Assembly (NCBI GenBank): GCA_008692225.1
Contig: VICG01000003.1
Span: forward strand, 1,109,501 to 1,173,500
DNA: 64,000 bases
Direction of reading: 5' to 3'
Source: Monilinia fructicola
Lineage: Eukaryota > Ascomycota > Leotiomycetes > Helotiales > Sclerotiniaceae
The notes under the pieces were generated by a model. It ran no database searches. It was given only the letters and a program-made list of their open reading frames with translations, and was not told the DNA's origin. A program made the position numbers and the translations under genes. Positions within the stretch are counted from its first letter, which is position 1. Each line of letters begins with the position of its first letter. Shown in pieces: positions 48,837 to 61,670 of the stretch.

Positions 48837-49255
48837 TTCAGACATGCCACTTTGCAGCTTCTCATCACCTTCACTCTTTTCAACATTCTTTAAGATGATT
48901 TCCTCATCCCCTTGTCTGAGTACGTCAACTATCCAAGCACAGAACTCTTCCAAATCATGTTTGCATTCTCCCAGTCTCTCAGTCTCTTCGGGTTTGACCC
49001 ATTCTTCAAAATCTCACCTCCTTGGGTGCCCAATTGCCATCCCTTGTCGGTCTAAACTTCAAATCGTGACCATTTCGCCCTGTTTTGTGCCGGGTGCCCC
49101 TATTATCGCAAATTCGCTTAGAAAATCTCACACAAGCTCGAAAGTTTTCATAGAAGAAGTATACACCAGACTACCCAATCACAAATTCTCCGATGACCAA
49201 GTAGCCAGCAATAATCCCCTTGAACTACCCGTTATTTGTTGCCCAAGTAAATAAG
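48837..49255 (-). pseudogene. Unrecognised coding remnant
   Basis: On the minus strand a clear acidic helical segment reads DFEEWVKPEETERLGECKHD and VDVLRQGDEEIILKNVEKSE before a stop at 48837. Upstream in the same frame are two stops and then GQQITGSSRGLLLATWSSEN. Codon pattern and periodicity favour this strand over the 136-codon plus-strand frame covering the same DNA. No family recognised. Confidence 0.35.
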
Positions 49256-52200
49256 GGTCATCCCAGTCCAATATTAGCACCTAAGCCTTTCGCCTACAGC
49301 ATTGGCGACTGTGTCCACTTGTAAAATAGTTTAACCTTAAACTTCGATTTGAGCTTGGATAAGAATCAACCATAACTTGATATTCTTTGTAAAGCTCTTC
49401 GAGAAATGATATTTAGCAAAAGAATATCTGTGTCCGATCCGTCAACCACATAGAATGATGGTGTCGCTAAGAAGGCAAAACTTATATTTTGAAGAAAAGA
49501 GAAGGGGATTTAGGCTTAGTCACTAAATGCTATGATCATTTGCATCACCAGTGCCCAGGCATTCTTCCGCATTTTTATGATGGAGTATTTTCATTGCAAA
49601 GTTTGCATTGTTCCTTCAACCAGAGCATAGAGCGCAAGATCATCAAGCGTGCGACCAAAGCTCCTTCTGCCCCACAAAATCGGGTCCCGATATCAGATCA
49701 GTATACAGTAGCATGCTTTGACAGGTATGTAGTTTTCCATGTCTCCGTATGTGAGACAATATTTTTTTGCGACCTGGTATGGTAGGATATCGCATCAGCA
49801 CTAGTGTCTAAAATTCACCAAAGTCTCAAGCTCGTCCAGACGATTCTAAGTCCCCACCATGCTTTGGGTTTGAAAAATTTTCTGTCCACAATTACCCCTG
49901 CCATTTCTAATTCTCCGAAAACTGTACATATAACTTCCTTCTAAATGAAAACCGAGCTTAAAAATCACGCGGATGTCCTACCACTCAAAATTACTGGATT
50001 CGCGAATAAAGGGGTCAATTGAATTCACAGAAATTCTGTTCATCTATGAACAACGAATAGAAGTATAAGGGTCTTAAAGACAAATGAAAGATGCTCGCAG
50101 TCAAAATAAACCTAGACAGCCCAATATTGTTGATATTCAAAACTCTCCGCCTGATTGTTCTACAACGCAGTCCACATTGGAATGATTGCCAGGTGCCGGC
50201 ACTATCATGTGATCAAGATGGCACCGTACAAGCTAAATGCAGTCAGTATAAGCAAGCACTAGCATATGGCGAGCCTTTTATATAGGATTTATATAGGATC
50301 AGCTGCGTAAATATCCAACAGAAATCAAGAATGATATAACTGTGGAATCAAGCACTTATACTTTTAACGGCCAGGTCGATACCAACACCTGGCGCAAAAC
50401 ACAGTAGCTGCGGTTCTGATCCATGGCCCTGGTCCAAGCCTTCTGCCATTGAAATGGGGAACGGATCTCCTCCATCGATACGTATACCATGAATGACTGA
50501 CAGCCTAAGTACAAGATGGTAGTGAGAGGTCTAGCCAAGTACCGGAAGTATGGTATCCCAACCCAAACTCTGATTCTGAGATAATAATAAGCTTTAGAAT
50601 TTTTGGGTTACTCCCGTAAATAGCCCGAGTCCTTATTTTTACTTGGGCCGATCTTTAGATTTATATTTAGATATGCAATACAACTTTGAAAAGCTATGAA
50701 GTAAGGCTGAGTTCTTCCGTCTTGAACTTGAAATAGGGATTGACTAAGTATCATTCTGCCTCTGACACGATTATAGCAAATCACTATAGTTTCCTTCTTT
50801 CTTCTTTCTTCTTTTGATTGGCTTGCTTGCTGTCTGGCAACAATTCTCCACAGATAAAAAAAAAGTTCATCAGCGGACCCGACAATTATACTCTACTGTA
50901 TTTAAGCTTACACTGGTAAGTATTGCCACACCGATCGCGTCCCTCGTGAGCCATGTGAGCACCTATGTGAGCGTTCTCAGACATTCGAATCACATTTGGG
51001 GTGATGGATGTGCCCACAACTAAGTGGAAACAAGTGGAGAAAGACTCTCGTTCAACCATGGTTGCCATCCATCTCCACAAGAAGGACTGGTCGTGCGGGT
51101 TGTGCATGACCTGAATCCATCTTAAGCGCTTCAGATGATGGATTTAAATTGATAATAGCTTCTAAATTATTCTGCAGAGAAGTCTTCCAGCCCAACCTAA
51201 TCATTCTAGAACAAATACCTGCAGACAGTGCAGTGATGCATGGAAAACGTTATTTTTCGGCCAGTGTGGTGATTTATCAACCACGTCGTTGTACGAGGTC
51301 CGAGGTAAATGAAGCTTTGATCAAGATCATATGGGAGGATGTACATGTTGATGGATTCTCATTGTAACAACTCTTCATGGCGATGAAAGTTCTGGAGGCT
51401 TGAGACGGTTTCGTGATGTGATGGAAAAAGACAATGAAGGTGAAGATGAAGGTGGAGTTCAAAAACCCTCAATACTCATCGGAAAAACTTCTGCCGAGAA
51501 TTAGCGTGAAATTCTCGTTTGGCTATTGCACGTAGTTTCCCCTTCACAGCTTTACATTCTCAGACAATAATATATTGTCACTACCAATAATTCAGTACTT
51601 TCACAACGAGTTGTTGAATTCTCATAGGAAAATGGATATAATTTGATACAGCTGATACTATCGAGATCGAAATGATCTACTGAATGCGCATTTATTTTCC
51701 AAAATCGGCAATCTTTTCCGCCCCGCAAAGCCTACCAAGCTCACGGTGAGCTGTTAAAGTTCCCCGTTGACCGCAAGATGGTGGAGAATCATTTCCTTTT
51801 TTCTTCAAATTTTCTTACTTTTGCACAATTTCATCTACCATATTCGTTATTTTGGGTATCGTAAGTAACATGTGCCCAACCAGAATCCGTGCTCCAGAGC
51901 GTTCCAAGCAGAGCTTGGGAATTGCGGATTTTGTTCCAGATCTTGAGCTGGCAAGTCTTTTTGAATGTGTTGCTCTCAAGAGCTAGTTTTTTCGAGCCAT
52001 TAGTGTGTACAATATGGAGCTTTGTCGTGATCACGCCCAAAGAGCATATTTGCTGTCGGCTCAGGAAGGGGGCTAGATTCTCAAGTGGTTGATTTTCGAT
52101 TAAGCTGAACCATAATGTCGAGCATTGGGAGCCAAAAGAGAGTTTTACTCAATCCAAGCCACCCTGGCGCATCTATCATATATCAAGTAGTTATTCCCTT

Positions 52201-52266
52201 CACTTTCTACCTCAAGCCATCACATATCGAAAGCATACAGGAAGTTTCCCTCCCCACTCACGTATC
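49256..52266. other. Decayed or non-coding region
   Basis: Short coding-like islands occur, all on the minus strand: at about 49600-49700 (GAEGALVARLMILRSMLWLK) and at about 50360-50520 (HGIRIDGGDPFPISMAEGLD then LLCFAPGVGIDLAVK). They cannot be joined or assigned to families. This looks like a graveyard of old genes between copy B and the MCT carrier. Confidence 0.4.
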
Positions 52267-53774
52267 ATGGACCACTCGGAAGCAAAAAATGACTTTCCTT
52301 CAACCATTGATCTCGAACAGGGCATTGGTGGTGTCTCCCTAACTGAAAGTTTAGGAAAAGAGAAAGAGAAAGATGTCGTTATCACTTGTACTCCAATTCC
52401 AAATCCACTCATAGATGAATCGTCAGATTCAGATTCGGAAGATGAGTACAAGTACCCCGAAGGTGGATTACAAGCTTGGCTTGTGGTCTTTGGGGCATGG
52501 TGTGGAATGTTTTGTAGCTTTGGAATTGCGAATTCCACGGGTTCATTTCAAGCATACCTAGCTACGAACCAGTTGGCATCATATTCTGATTCGCAAATTG
52601 GATGGATCTTCTCCCTTTATTCATTCATTTTGTTCATTGGTGGCATATACATTGGTCCTGCATTTGATGTCTATGGACCAAGATTTTTGGTCCTACCAGG
52701 AAGCATTTTACTCGTCCTTTCAGTGTTTCTGTTTGGAGAGTGTACTGGTAAGTTTTCAAACCCCAAAAGTCATCTCAGGCAAAGCTAACCCATCCAAAGA
52801 GTACTGGCAATGGATTGTTGTATTCAGCATACTTGGTGGTTTTGCCAGTTCTCTTACTTTCACTCCGTCGGTTGCAGTGATCGGTCACTGGTTCCATAAG
52901 AAGCGTGGGAATGCAACAGGAATTGCCGCCACAGGTGGCGCTTTCGGTGGTATTGTCTTTCCACTTCTCCTGGAAAACCTCATCCCAAAGATTGGTGTAA
53001 GTACTCTTTTTCCCAAACTCAATATATTATACTGCAAATTTCTAAGCGCTTGACCTGTAGTTCTCCTGGACAATGCGAGTGATGGGATTCATTTTCGTTT
53101 TCGTCACCGTCATAGCCAATGTCCTCATCAAACCTCGTCTTCCTCGTTCTCAAACTGCGCAAAGTCCTCATCCAGATTTAAAGATATTCAAAAAGCCGGC
53201 CTTTGCCTTCACCGTACTCGGTGTCTATCTTCTTGAATGGGCATTCTTCTTACCAGTTACCTATATTACATCTTACGCTCTTTATGAGGGATTTCCAACA
53301 GCAATCTCTTACCAATCCCTGCCCATCATGTGCGCTGCATCTGTTTTTGGTCGTTTTCTACCAGGCCTCCTTGCCGATAAAATTGGTCGATTCAATACCA
53401 TTATCTTAGCACTCTTTCTCACCGTCTTTGCTTGCTTCGTCGTCTGGCTTCCTTTTGGAAACACTTACCCCGGTCTAATTTGCTCCGCTCTACTGCTTGG
53501 TTTTGCAAGCGGTTGCAACGTTGGCCTAACACCTGTTTGCGTGGGCCAACTGTGCGAAACCAAAGACTATGGTCGATATTATGCGACTTGTTATTCAGTA
53601 GTCAGTATCGGGTGTTTAACTGGTGTCCCTCTCGCCGGCGCCTTGATTGAGGCTTGCGGTGGTGCATATTGGGGGCTAATTATGTTTACGGGTTTATGTT
53701 ATGCTGCCAGTGGAGTCTCTATGGCTTTTGCTAGAGGAAATGGTGGTGGATGGAAATGGAATGTTGTTTTTTAA
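52267..53774 (+). CDS. MFS monocarboxylate-type transporter (MCT/SLC16-like, MCH family)
   Basis: Membrane carrier of the fungal MCH/MCT group, whose members move monocarboxylates, riboflavin or related solutes. Exons 52267-52747, 52800-52996 and 53061-53774 join in one clean frame of 463 residues. The acidic cytosolic N-terminus (DESSDSDSEDEYKYPEGGLQ) leads into the family-defining first span (GGLQAWLVVFGAWCGMFCSF), with GSFQAYLATNQLASYS after it. Twelve spans are expected. Visible landmarks are IGPAFDVYGPR between spans 2 and 3, HWFHKKRGNATGIAATGGAF and GRFLPGLLADKIGRFNTI in the second half. It ends in a short tail, GGGWKWNVVF. No lesions. It is not obviously part of the aldoxime cluster (6 kb away, decayed DNA between). 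Confidence 0.9.
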
Positions 53775-55960
53775 GAATGAACGACTTTCTGGATATCGAG
53801 AGAACAAAATTGGGACCGGTGCTTCAAAAGCGACTTCTAACGAGTTATGACTAAAAGTGCAATGGACACGCACATGTATGTATAGATAGCGGTGCTTAAT
53901 TTTGGGTGGCGTTTATTACTTGAAGGGCTGGCGTTTGTTTTCGAGAGCTGGCGTTGAAGAACTATTTAATCACTAGTCACTTTTACAATGTACTCAATAC
54001 AATGTCAGCAAACATTTGATCTAACTCCAACTTCCAGGTGTTTGTCTTATATTCTCATAATTTCATCACATTCAATGCATCTATAACCTCTCTTTTTTAT
54101 CATATTCTCGCTTGACTTTCATATCAATCTCCTCGGAAACAAAACAACACAAATCTACCAATCTCATTGCATCCCATGCATATGCTATCCCATCTCAAGT
54201 TGCTTATGAGCTCCACACCTATCCATGAACAGCTAAATAAACGCCATATTCCTCCAAGATAATTCTAGACTTAGAAGTCTCCCTGCATAGCAGAACCGAA
54301 GCAACGCGATGCATGACTCCAGCCCGCGAACCATGCCAGTTCGCCTCACTTCAAACAATCGTCTAAATGTGCCGGGAGATTCAAAATATATATATCATCC
54401 GAACCATATTTCTATTGAGGTGCCCCACAATATATACCTACCCAGACCTCGGTCGACCAAACAAACAACATTCTTTCCTCGCCTCGCCTCGCCTTGCTGC
54501 CGCCTCTCCCGTCAAGCATCCACGCACATCACCACCGCCCACCAACCGCAATCTTGGAATCCAAGCCCCCAGAATCTCTCAACCCCCTCCCTCAAAACCC
54601 ACCCAAAAACAATTAAAAAATACCCAAAGAACAACAAAAACATGCAAAACCTTACCCCGCCTCAAGGCGGGGCAGGAGAAATCCCCTCTGAGATGGGGAT
54701 TTTTTTTCGGACCAGGCGACTTTACCACTCCACCACAAGAGCGCATTTGTCCTGAACAAACAAGTCTGTTTGCATGCCCTGCACTCTCGATGGGAAGGTC
54801 TGGCTTAAGGTGGCTTATATAGTAGAGGAGGGGTGGTAGGTGGTATGTGATGCTGGTGGTGTGATTGTGGTGGTGCTGGTGTTGTGTTGTGTTGTTGTGG
54901 TGGACGACTACGAGGTATGATTATATGCTCTCATTTACGTGTTTAGTTTTCTGAAGTTATCGATTATTTGTTTGGGGGTACCTATTCATGGATTTCTTTT
55001 CATGTGTGTTTTACTTGTATTACAAGAGGTTATGGTCTAATTGCATGGGTACACAGAGGTAGGTAAGTGTTCCTTGCAGAAGTAGATATCAGATCCGTAA
55101 TCTTTTGCTCTTCGAGGTATATAAAGCATCCATGGATACGCGTTAACATTCTTACCTCCTCATCTTAAGAGATTGTTCCATGAACCGCGGGAGTATGGTT
55201 TTGAAGACACTCTTTGAGAATCCACGTAAGTTCTTACAGACAATTGAATCCCATCTCAATATTTCACAAAATGGCCATAATTAGCCATACCTCCCTCCCT
55301 CGTCGATATCTCACAATCCATCACTGCCATTGGGTAACCATGCTTCAAGATACATAGCGTACTATCACCAGCCCAAGACGGTCTTAATTAAATAAGAGAT
55401 ATCTCTAAATCGAAGTTCCACCAGCCTTATGATCAAACACAAACATCCATCCACATCCCTCAAATTCCAAACCTGCCCCCTTCCCCCAACAATCTGATGT
55501 TATAAACTCCTCTCTACTACCCCCTACACACATAATCTAAGCAGTGACCGAACGGGCTGTTATGATCTACTATCCTAATAAATTCATAGCTTGTATAAGA
55601 CCCGAAAGAAAGCATACTCACTCATAAATTACACTAAAAGTAACGAATAAATGAACCTCAAACCTCAAACCTCAAATCTCAAATCTCAAATCTCAACCTA
55701 AATCTACACCCATCCAACTGAGAAACTAAAACCATCCCCCTACCATCACAGACACGCCATCCCATTCCATATGCAAGCATCACCCCCACCAAGCGAACAA
55801 CAATGCGATCAAGAAAGGGAATACCAGCAAAACATCCATCCAGTCTTCCTACCTCCAGCCCCAACAATCACAATCGCAATCAGATACAAGCTGACAGTTA
55901 CCATTCCCAGCCCAGAATCCATCGCAACATTTCTTACATATTATACCATACGATTCATCA
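53775..55960. other. Long intergenic region, no gene supported
   Basis: It contains the double hairpin at 54655-54702 (separate entry), GGT/GTTG-rich DNA at about 54830-54905 and an AAACCTCAAATCTC tandem near 55650-55695. The overlapping plus frames at 54309-54822 are Pro/Thr low complexity. Confidence 0.5.
54655..54709. other. Two adjacent perfect hairpins followed by an oligo-T run
   Basis: CCCCGCC-TCAA-GGCGGGG (54655-54672) is followed by AAATCCCC-N8-GGGGATTT (54679-54702) and then T residues to about 54707. This is the shape of a structured small RNA ending at a Pol III-type T stretch, but no A/B boxes were found. Could also be chance. Confidence 0.35.
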
Positions 55961-56004
55961 TACATACATACATACATACATACATACATACATACATACA
56001 TACA

Positions 56005-56038
<34 letters not shown>

Positions 56039-56170
56039 CATACATATATACATACATATATACATACATACATATATACATACATATATATACATACATA
56101 CATATATATATACATATATACATATAATACATACATACATATATATATACATATATACATACATACATAT
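55961..56170. repeat. (CATA)n / (TATACATA)n microsatellite
   Basis: About 19 CATA units, then mixed TATACATACATA units. The long Tyr/Ile/His frames across it on both strands are artefacts of this repeat. Confidence 0.95.
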
Positions 56171-59100
56171 ATCCTCAAAGCAAAAAATCAATGAGCAACG
56201 TAACACAACAACGGGGTACATCCCAGGAATCATAACAGACTATTCCCATCCTCTGGTGACGGGAATATCGATATCAACAGCCCATATCGAGCTCGTTTTG
56301 CCATTGCTGTTAAGAATGAACGTTATTTTCTGGCCGGATTTCCATGATAATATTGATGTATGATATGTGATATGAGAGGTGAGGGATGAAACATCCCAAA
56401 GCCAATCCATCGACATGGTTTATCAGGAATCGGGTATGTCTGCCTCATCACGAGAAGAATCTATTTGTAGATACTGCGTTGTTCTTACATTCTCTGCACT
56501 ACGCTGGGTCGATGATGGATGGCCGACCGCTCGTGAGGATTTGATGTCGGGTAGTAAGTCTTCTTTTGGAGATATCCGTCCATTCATTCATCCACCCAGA
56601 GAGATGACATGTCACATGTGAGACTGCGTCTTGCGCAGGAATGCATCAACGCGAGATGGGCGCGACGTGTGTTTATATGACTTAGGACAGGTCGAGGAAG
56701 ACAGCGAGGATGCCGCGCCTGGACGATGAACGTCCTGCAACGACGAGGAAACTCTTCGCATCGATGACGCGAAAGGGCGAGAAGGGAACGGGCGAGAGAG
56801 CGAATGGGAAACCAAGACTGCCCAAAGATCAAGCGAAAGCCGTCTATCCTTACCCTTGTGGTGGTAACGTCGACATGATTTCTCTAAAAATTGTGCATTG
56901 GACGCAAGGATGGATGATATCAGTAGAGGAGTGATCAGTAGGTGACCTACATGGCTCAATTGACAGATCAGTCAAGGGCGCGATTCCACCGCGTGAAGAG
57001 GCATGGGACGAAAAAGGGGGGATGAATAAAATTACTTTCCGCCTCGACTTTGGTCGATTGTGAGAATTCCTAGAATATTTACACGCGATACATCAACTCT
57101 TGCTCTTCACAGCCGCTGAAATCAACAAGGAAAAAGATTCTGGTATCGATAGCTTTTGTTTCCCGATCATCATTGTATATAATACTATTCAAGAGCCTCA
57201 ACCACAAGACCACTCGGTATATTGCGACTAAAGACGCGTGGAGGAATATGCATTATTCACCAAAGCCTCTACAGTTACACACGCGAGCCTTCCAATCCTC
57301 ATGGTGAAGACCCCATCACCTCTGATATCCTCTCGATAACCAGCCTTTTCCACTCAGGACTCCTTGTATTCTTATCGGCATATACACTTATGGGCACGGG
57401 AATAAAGAAACAAATCCAAACAGACACCTTCCCGCATCACAGCAAGTCACGGGCCCCAAGATCCCACAATCCCCCATCGATAACTTCCAGACGTAGAATG
57501 CCAGGATGATGTTCGGCGCCATAACTTCATAGCATAGTCGCGCTGTAGGCTCCCGAACACGCAGGAGCTCTGCATCAGTTGTTGCAATTACTAACTATAT
57601 GTATGTATGTATATATATATGTATATATTATATATATATATCTGTATGTATATATATTATTTTTACTCAAACTCATACCATAGCCCAAAAAACATAACCA
57701 AACCCCAGCATGGGGGAAGAAAGGAGAGGCAATATCAATATCAACCAGTGCGTTTCTGGGGGCGCTGGGGGAGAAGGGATGGGACACCTGGGATGGAAGT
57801 CGATCCTTGACTGGCAGGAAGCGGAGAGCATGGGAGGAAGGCGCATGGAGAGTGAGCACCGAGAGTGCAAGCAAGGGCCTTGGGGAGGGAGAGAAAGCCG
57901 TGCGTTTCGAGTTGTGGTGGGTGAGGATTGGGTTTGGGGGTTATTCTCACTGCGTGCGAGGGGGAGGTTACCTAGGTATTTATTTTGTCGTGGAATTTAG
58001 GATCGTGGGTGGTGTCTGTTGTGTGTGCTTAAAACGAGATCGTGGTTGGAATATAGAGGAGGAGGGTTGGGTGAGATGTTTGGCGGAGATGAATCACTGG
58101 TGAATGTGGTGATAAAGGAAGGGGTCTCCAAGTTATCATTGGAGGAAAATTGATTGGTAGGGGTTTGTTTGGTTGTGATGTTTACAAGTGCAAGTAAGCC
58201 GCCACCAATGGCAAGTAAGGTACGAATGAGGTCAGCCAAGGAATTCTTTCTGTCGATTCCCATTAGCCATGGATCGAAGAGGGATGATACTATGATAGAA
58301 ACTAAAAAAAGGAATACTGTAGAATAAACAGAGAAGAAAAGGGGGGGAAAGAGTAAGCGCAAGAATGAGAAAAAGAAGAAAAGAAGGAGCAAAGATTATT
58401 TCCTTTCTCACACACACACACTCTCTCTCTTTTCATTCATCATCCTTTCCAATTGCGTTATTTCAACAATAAAGCTGTAACTTTCAGAGTTAGATGATAC
58501 CTCTGCAGATCCCAACCATGACCCGTCAAACATTTCCTTCTCATCGGATATTTGTTTGGGGGATGAAACACAGTCTATACGAAGTCAGGTAACCTTGGAA
58601 CTAAAGGCTGGGGGACTTCCAAGGTTCAAACTTATTAATATGGGCCTCCCGCTGCACGGTTCCATGCTGTACGGAGAAGAGAGAGAGAGACAGAGAGTAC
58701 TTGGAAGGGATTTCTTGATTCACCAATTAAGTTAATGGGCGATGGAGATTAGGGTAGACATACTAATAAGTACAGATAGATAGATAGACTGTACATCATT
58801 TCAACGGTACACCAGTGCAACACTACTTGTACTACTGTAGGTTTTGAGGTGGGCAAGTACCAAGTAGGTATAGGTAGGTGTCTAGGTCTGGCGATGGCGT
58901 TGCTCTGGGCAGGGTCTCGATATCTGGGGAATGGGGGATACTCGCTCTGTATATTACTGTAGGAGAGTAAGCTTGTCCACGTACTTGTAGAACTACAGTA
59001 GCTCCTTACGACCGTACTTGCTGTGATACTTCACGCGAGTTGACTGGCTGTTCCAAGGTCAATTCATGATCGGCTGGAACGATTTGGTGTGGTTGTTGGA

Positions 59101-59837
59101 AAGGAAGAAAGATTTCTATCGGGGCACGGAGTAGATACCTACGGAGGAGTCGTAATTAGATTATCGAGCACAGTAAGTTACGTGGTGCAGGTCAATGAAC
59201 GGGAAGAAGTATCCAGGTAACATATCTGGGCACTGCCGGTTTGATTGGCTCTGAAGTATCTGCAGAGTACATATCTAGAAGAGTAGATCGTTGCTTGAAT
59301 TGAGAGTTTGTGTAAAGGTTGTGAAATGAGAGGTTCCAGGTTGCGCCATGTCCGAGTCCATCAGGTAGTCTTACACAATACACATAACATACTTGTTTGT
59401 ACTCTACGGAGGATACAATGCAGGATCGCAAGACTTACATCCATGGATCCATACACAAACACATGTTGATCTGGACAATCTATGATACCCGTGGACAGCA
59501 ATGGTGGTAGGAGTAGGAGTAGGAGTACCGGTACCGGCAACCTTATAGTACTGTATATACATCCATAATTACTACAGGAGATCGATATACTCGCAAACCA
59601 TCAATCCATCAATGCATTAATGCATCATCATCCATTGGATCCATCAATGATCTCCAGACCCAATACTCAAGTAATCTTACAAGGACTTCAATTACTACCT
59701 GCATCACCCATTCACTCATACCCGACAGTATAGGAAATCCCAATCAATACCCGTGGACAGTCGGGTACATTTGTTTGTTGTAAATTGTAGTCTTATCCAT
59801 GCTACAAAACTTCTATGTATCTCTTTCACTTGATGAC
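56171..59837. other. Repeat-rich intergenic DNA, no gene supported
   Basis: Many overlapping short frames on both strands (for example 56612-56959 minus, 57807-58103 plus, 57997-58392 minus) but no domain or credible exon structure. Local features include TATATA/TGTATA at about 57600-57660, CT-rich and CA microsatellites at about 58405-58430, AGAGAG near 58676 and TACGGAG words at about 59128 and 59402. Confidence 0.45.
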
Positions 59838-60602
59838 TTTTTTAATTTTTAATTTTTAATTTTTAATTTTTAATTTTTAATTTTTAATTTTTAATTTTTA
59901 ATTTTTAATTTTTAATTTTAATTTTTAATTTTTAATTTTTAATTTTTAATTTTTAATTTTTAATTTTTAATTTTTAATTTTTAATTTTTAATTTTTAATT
60001 TTTAATTTTTAATTTTAATTTTTTAATTTTTAATTTTTAAATTTTTAATTTTTAATTTTTAATTTTTAATTTTTAATTTTTAATTTTTAATTTTTAATTT
60101 TTAATTTTTAATTTTTAATTTTTAATTTTTAATTTTTAATTTTTAATTTTTAATTTTAATTTTTTTTAATTTTTAATTTTTAATTTTTAATTTTTAATTT
60201 TTAATTTTTAATTTTTAATTTTTAATTTTTAATTTTTAATTTTTTAATTTTTAATTTTAATTTTTAATTTTTAATTTTTAATTTTTAATTTTAATTTTTA
60301 ATTTAATTTTAATTTTTAATTTTTAATTTTTAATTTTTAATTTTTAATTTTTAATTTTTAATTTTTAATTTTTATTTTTTAATTTTAATTTTTAATTTTT
60401 AATTTTTAATTTTTAATTTTTAATTTTTAATTTTTAATTTTTAATTTTTTAATTTTTTAATTTTTAATTTTTAATTTTTAATTTTTAATTTTTAATTTTT
60501 AATTTTTTAATTTTTTAATTTTAATTTTTAATTTTTAATTTTTTTTAATTTTTAATTTTTAATTTTTAATTTTTAATTTTTTTTTAATTTTTAATTTTTA
60601 AT
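59838..60602. repeat. (TTTTTAA)n 7-bp satellite, about 765 bp
   Basis: Roughly 105-110 tandem copies of the 7-bp unit TTTTTAA with scattered 6-bp (TTTTAA) and longer T variants. It is the largest array in the window and has sharp ends. Confidence 0.97.
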
Positions 60603-61670
60603 TAATGCTTAATAACGTAACGCTTTTCTTCTTTCCCCTTCAAATAGATTTTTGGAATTCCGAGGTCTCTTTCTTCCCTTCCCTCTCCTTTCTCTTTCTT
60701 TTTCCCCTTCCCCACAAGAAATCCTATCAAGTTCCGATATGATGAATTGATGAATTGATGAATTGATGAATACAACCTTGAAACACCCATCGGTAAGGTT
60801 ACCTGGGTACTTTCTTGATCCAACTCTTGGGCTGTGTTCTCCTCCTCCTTCATCCCTTCTTCCTCTTACATCTCTTCCCACAGCTCCTTCCTTTGAAACC
60901 TTCAACGCTTACTACCTTCTACACTATCCATCCATCCATCCATCCATCCATCCATCCATCCATCCATCCACTACAACGACCCGTTGCTGGCACAACTTCC
61001 GCTCCGCTCAAGATTATAAAACTTAGGAGTACTCGACAACTTCAATACGTCGATCAAACACACAACACAAATTCCCTAGGTACTACCTGGCATATGGTGG
61101 CGGTATACCATCTACCGTCTTCCATCTTCAACATCAGATCATTCGGTCGTTACAAGGTCCATCTCCAAAGGCCATCTTGAACTGGACTCTTCTCAAAAGT
61201 ATCCTGCTCTAGGCATTTTGTGCTTCTTTTGCATTTGCATTAATTGAAGCTCGCACATTACATTACATTCATTTGTCCATTTGTTCATTTATTTCGTGCA
61301 TCTTCTAAAATCAGGTGGCGCCAGGGTTGTTCACTTGGTACCTCTTCCCCTGCAGCAAGTTGCATCAAGCCGAACGCTTTGATTTCGAAAGTCTCCAGTG
61401 TGAAAAACTCCTCCTATTCGTCCATTTCAAAGTAACACGACCACCACTGGACCTTCCACGTTAATCCGGAATTTTTGACAAACAGCATTTCAATCATTCT
61501 ATAGATCTTTACTCCTCAGTCTTCCACAGATATCCAGCTACATTCAAAAGGTCAAATATCGACCATCTACCAAAGGAACAAACAGTTCATAGAAACACAA
61601 TCTCTAGTCTTTCAACTGCTTTGGTCTGGCTTCACAAAATTGAAGCTACAGCGACATATATGAGGTCATC
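60603..61670. other. Promoter-side region of the acyltransferase gene
   Basis: It has a GATGAATT tandem at about 60739-60770, an ATCC array at 60929-60969, pyrimidine-rich DNA and a CCTAGGTACTACC word at about 61075. No gene supported. Confidence 0.5.

Noticed and set aside
48844..49254. 136-codon plus-strand frame
   Set aside because: Ser-rich antisense shadow of a more credible minus-strand coding remnant.
54700..54760. Possible minus-strand tRNA-Ser-like segment (GTGGAGTGGTAAAGTCGCC)
   Set aside because: No anticodon stem, T-loop or acceptor pairing can be completed; A8 run replaces the anticodon region.
55771..56363. Long Tyr/Ile/His or Met/Tyr/Cys frames on both strands
   Set aside because: Products of the CATA microsatellite.
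56584..56959. Arg/Ser-rich minus frames of 82-115 codons
   Set aside because: No start context, domain or exon structure; plus frame is equally open.
57575..58392. Several overlapping 60-130 codon frames
   Set aside because: Low complexity, overlapping on both strands, no recognisable motif.
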